From positions 1-6,576 of the forward strand of contig JBEAUL010000056.1 in the NCBI GenBank assembly GCA_041161475.1: a stretch of 6,576 nucleotides of DNA, read 5' to 3'. Of this stretch, positions 5,621-6,576 are shown one piece after another (positions within the stretch are counted from its first letter, which is position 1; each line of letters begins with the position of its first letter). The DNA is from JBEAUL01 sp041161475. Its GTDB lineage: Bacteria; Pseudomonadota; Gammaproteobacteria; UBA6186; Azoamicaceae. Position numbers and translations under genes: made by a program. A model generated the notes under the pieces. It was given only the letters and a program-made list of their open reading frames with translations, was not told the DNA's origin and ran no database searches.

Positions 5621-6576
5621 ATGGGTACGCCTGTCTTAACAAAGCCATACATCGGCTTGATTTTCGAGCAATCCAAAGCAGGGCGGTATACAGGGAGCCT
5701 GAATTTGGTCGATGCATTCGCAAAAACGCTGCCAGAACCACAGTTACCCCAAGGTATGTTACGAAAAACACCGGCGCGCCTCCCAGAAGTTACAGAGTTA
5801 ACCGTTGTACGACATTACACTACCCTGTCCCAGCGAAATTTTTCTATAGACTCTCATTTTTATCCGCTCGGATCTTGTACCATGAAATACAATCCGAAAA
5901 TTGCACATCGCTTGGCGATGTTGCCTGGATTGATTGACAGACATCCTTATGCCAGCGTAGAACACAGCCAAGGGGTTTTGTCCTGTTTGTTTGAATTACA
6001 AGAGATGTTACAGCACATCACAGGCATGGCTGGTGTTTGTTTAACCCCGATGGCAGGGGCGCAGGGTGAATTGGCGGGCGTTTTAATGATAAGAGCGCAT
6101 CATTTGGCGAAAGGCGAGCCAGAGCGCCTAGAAATGCTGGTACCAGATTCTGCGCATGGAACGAATCCTGCCTCGGCGGTTATGGCAGGGTTTCGGATTA
6201 AAGAAATTCCGACTACGGTAACAGGTGATTTAGACTTAATTGCCTTGGAAAAAGCCTTGGGTCCACAGACTGCGGGGATCATGCTGACAAACCCAACTAC
6301 CCTAGGGTTATTTGAAAGACAGATTGAGCAAATTGCCAGCATGGTGCATGGTGCGGGTGGATTACTCTATTATGATGGTGCGAATCTAAATGCAATATTG
6401 GGTCGCGTGCGTCCTGGAGACATGGGCTTTGATGTCTTGCATTTTAATTTACATAAAACATTTGCTACCCCGCATGGGGGAGGTGGCCCTGGCGCAGGTC
6501 CTATTGCCGTCTCTAAGACACTGTTACCCTATTTGCCGGTGCCGCGTGTACAAGCGATGCCGGATAAAAATAGGCC
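5621..6576 (+). CDS. gcvPB: Glycine dehydrogenase (decarboxylating) subunit 2, P-protein C-terminal half (3' end outside window)
   Basis: This is the catalytic, PLP-binding subunit of the split P-protein. The ATG at 5621 follows AAAAGGA (5604-5610) at the end of gcvPA. 318 codons are visible with no stop; the family has about 480-500 residues, so roughly a third is missing. Motifs in order are LIFEQSKAGR (13-22), LRKTPARLPEVTELTVVRHYT, FYPLGSCTMKYNPK (80-93), LTPMAGAQGE, PDSAHGTNPASAV, LTNPTTLG, YYDGANLNAILG, and NLHKTFATPHGGGGPGAGP, with the Schiff-base lysine at K279 (codon 6455-6457) and the glycine-rich loop at 286-293. The 12 residues before LIFEQS are slightly more than many homologues have. 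All of the visible frame is intact. Confidence 0.97.
   Translation, partial: MGTPVLTKPYIGLIFEQSKAGRYTGSLNLVDAFAKTLPEPQLPQGMLRKTPARLPEVTELTVVRHYTTLSQRNFSIDSHFYPLGSCTMKYNPKIAHRLAMLPGLIDRHPYASVEHSQGVLSCLFELQEMLQHITGMAGVCLTPMAGAQGELAGVLMIRAHHLAKGEPERLEMLVPDSAHGTNPASAVMAGFRIKEIPTTVTGDLDLIALEKALGPQTAGIMLTNPTTLGLFERQIEQIASMVHGAGGLLYYDGANLNAILGRVRPGDMGFDVLHFNLHKTFATPHGGGGPGAGPIAVSKTLLPYLPVPRVQAMPDKNR

Noticed and set aside
5424..5771. Minus-strand open frame of 115 codons across the gcvPA/gcvPB junction
   Set aside because: It lies opposite two strongly conserved genes and its translation resembles no protein family; it is a coding shadow.
6100..6342. Minus-strand open frame of 80 codons inside gcvPB
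   Set aside because: It is antisense to conserved P-protein motifs and has no ribosome site or recognisable product.

Overview
The window carries most of a glycine cleavage (gcv) locus from what looks like an AT-leaning gammaproteobacterium, plus two accessory insertions. The P-protein is split into two subunits (GcvPA and GcvPB) rather than fused as in E. coli. A ubiquinone-pathway FAD hydroxylase of the UbiI/VisC type lies just upstream. From general knowledge this combination resembles Legionellales (Legionella, Coxiella and relatives). That placement is inference; no rRNA or other marker is present.

Layout. Positions 1-1170 (+) hold the 3' part of ubiI, whose start lies outside the window, closed by a hairpin at 1157-1188. 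Positions 1200-1817 (-) hold an unrecognised, charged, helix-rich protein of 205 residues that converges on ubiI. Its frame stays open to 1958 and crosses a perfect 21-bp tandem duplication. A near-consensus Shine-Dalgarno sits in front of an in-frame ACG at 1905-1907, so the true or ancestral start may be further upstream. Positions 1818-2109 are largely non-coding and contain a sigma70-type promoter for gcvT, with a small dyad at the predicted transcription start. gcvT occupies 2110-3177 (+). Positions 3186-3768 hold a BrnT/BrnA type II toxin-antitoxin module with its own near-consensus promoter (TTGACA, 17 bp, TATGAT) and a perfect 12-bp inverted repeat overlapping the -35. gcvH (3848-4261), gcvPA (4261-5613) and gcvPB (5621 to the window end, incomplete) follow closely packed on +.

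How the genes work together. GcvPA/GcvPB decarboxylate glycine and load the aminomethyl group on the lipoyl-lysine of GcvH. GcvT passes the one-carbon unit to tetrahydrofolate and releases ammonia. The L-protein (dihydrolipoamide dehydrogenase) is not in the window. The most unusual point is that the toxin-antitoxin module sits inside the gcv gene row between gcvT and gcvH. A self-repressed promoter is thereby placed upstream of gcvH-gcvPA-gcvPB. I see no wholly new system; the BrnTA insertion, its operator and the orphan gene with a possibly damaged start are the parts worth a second look.
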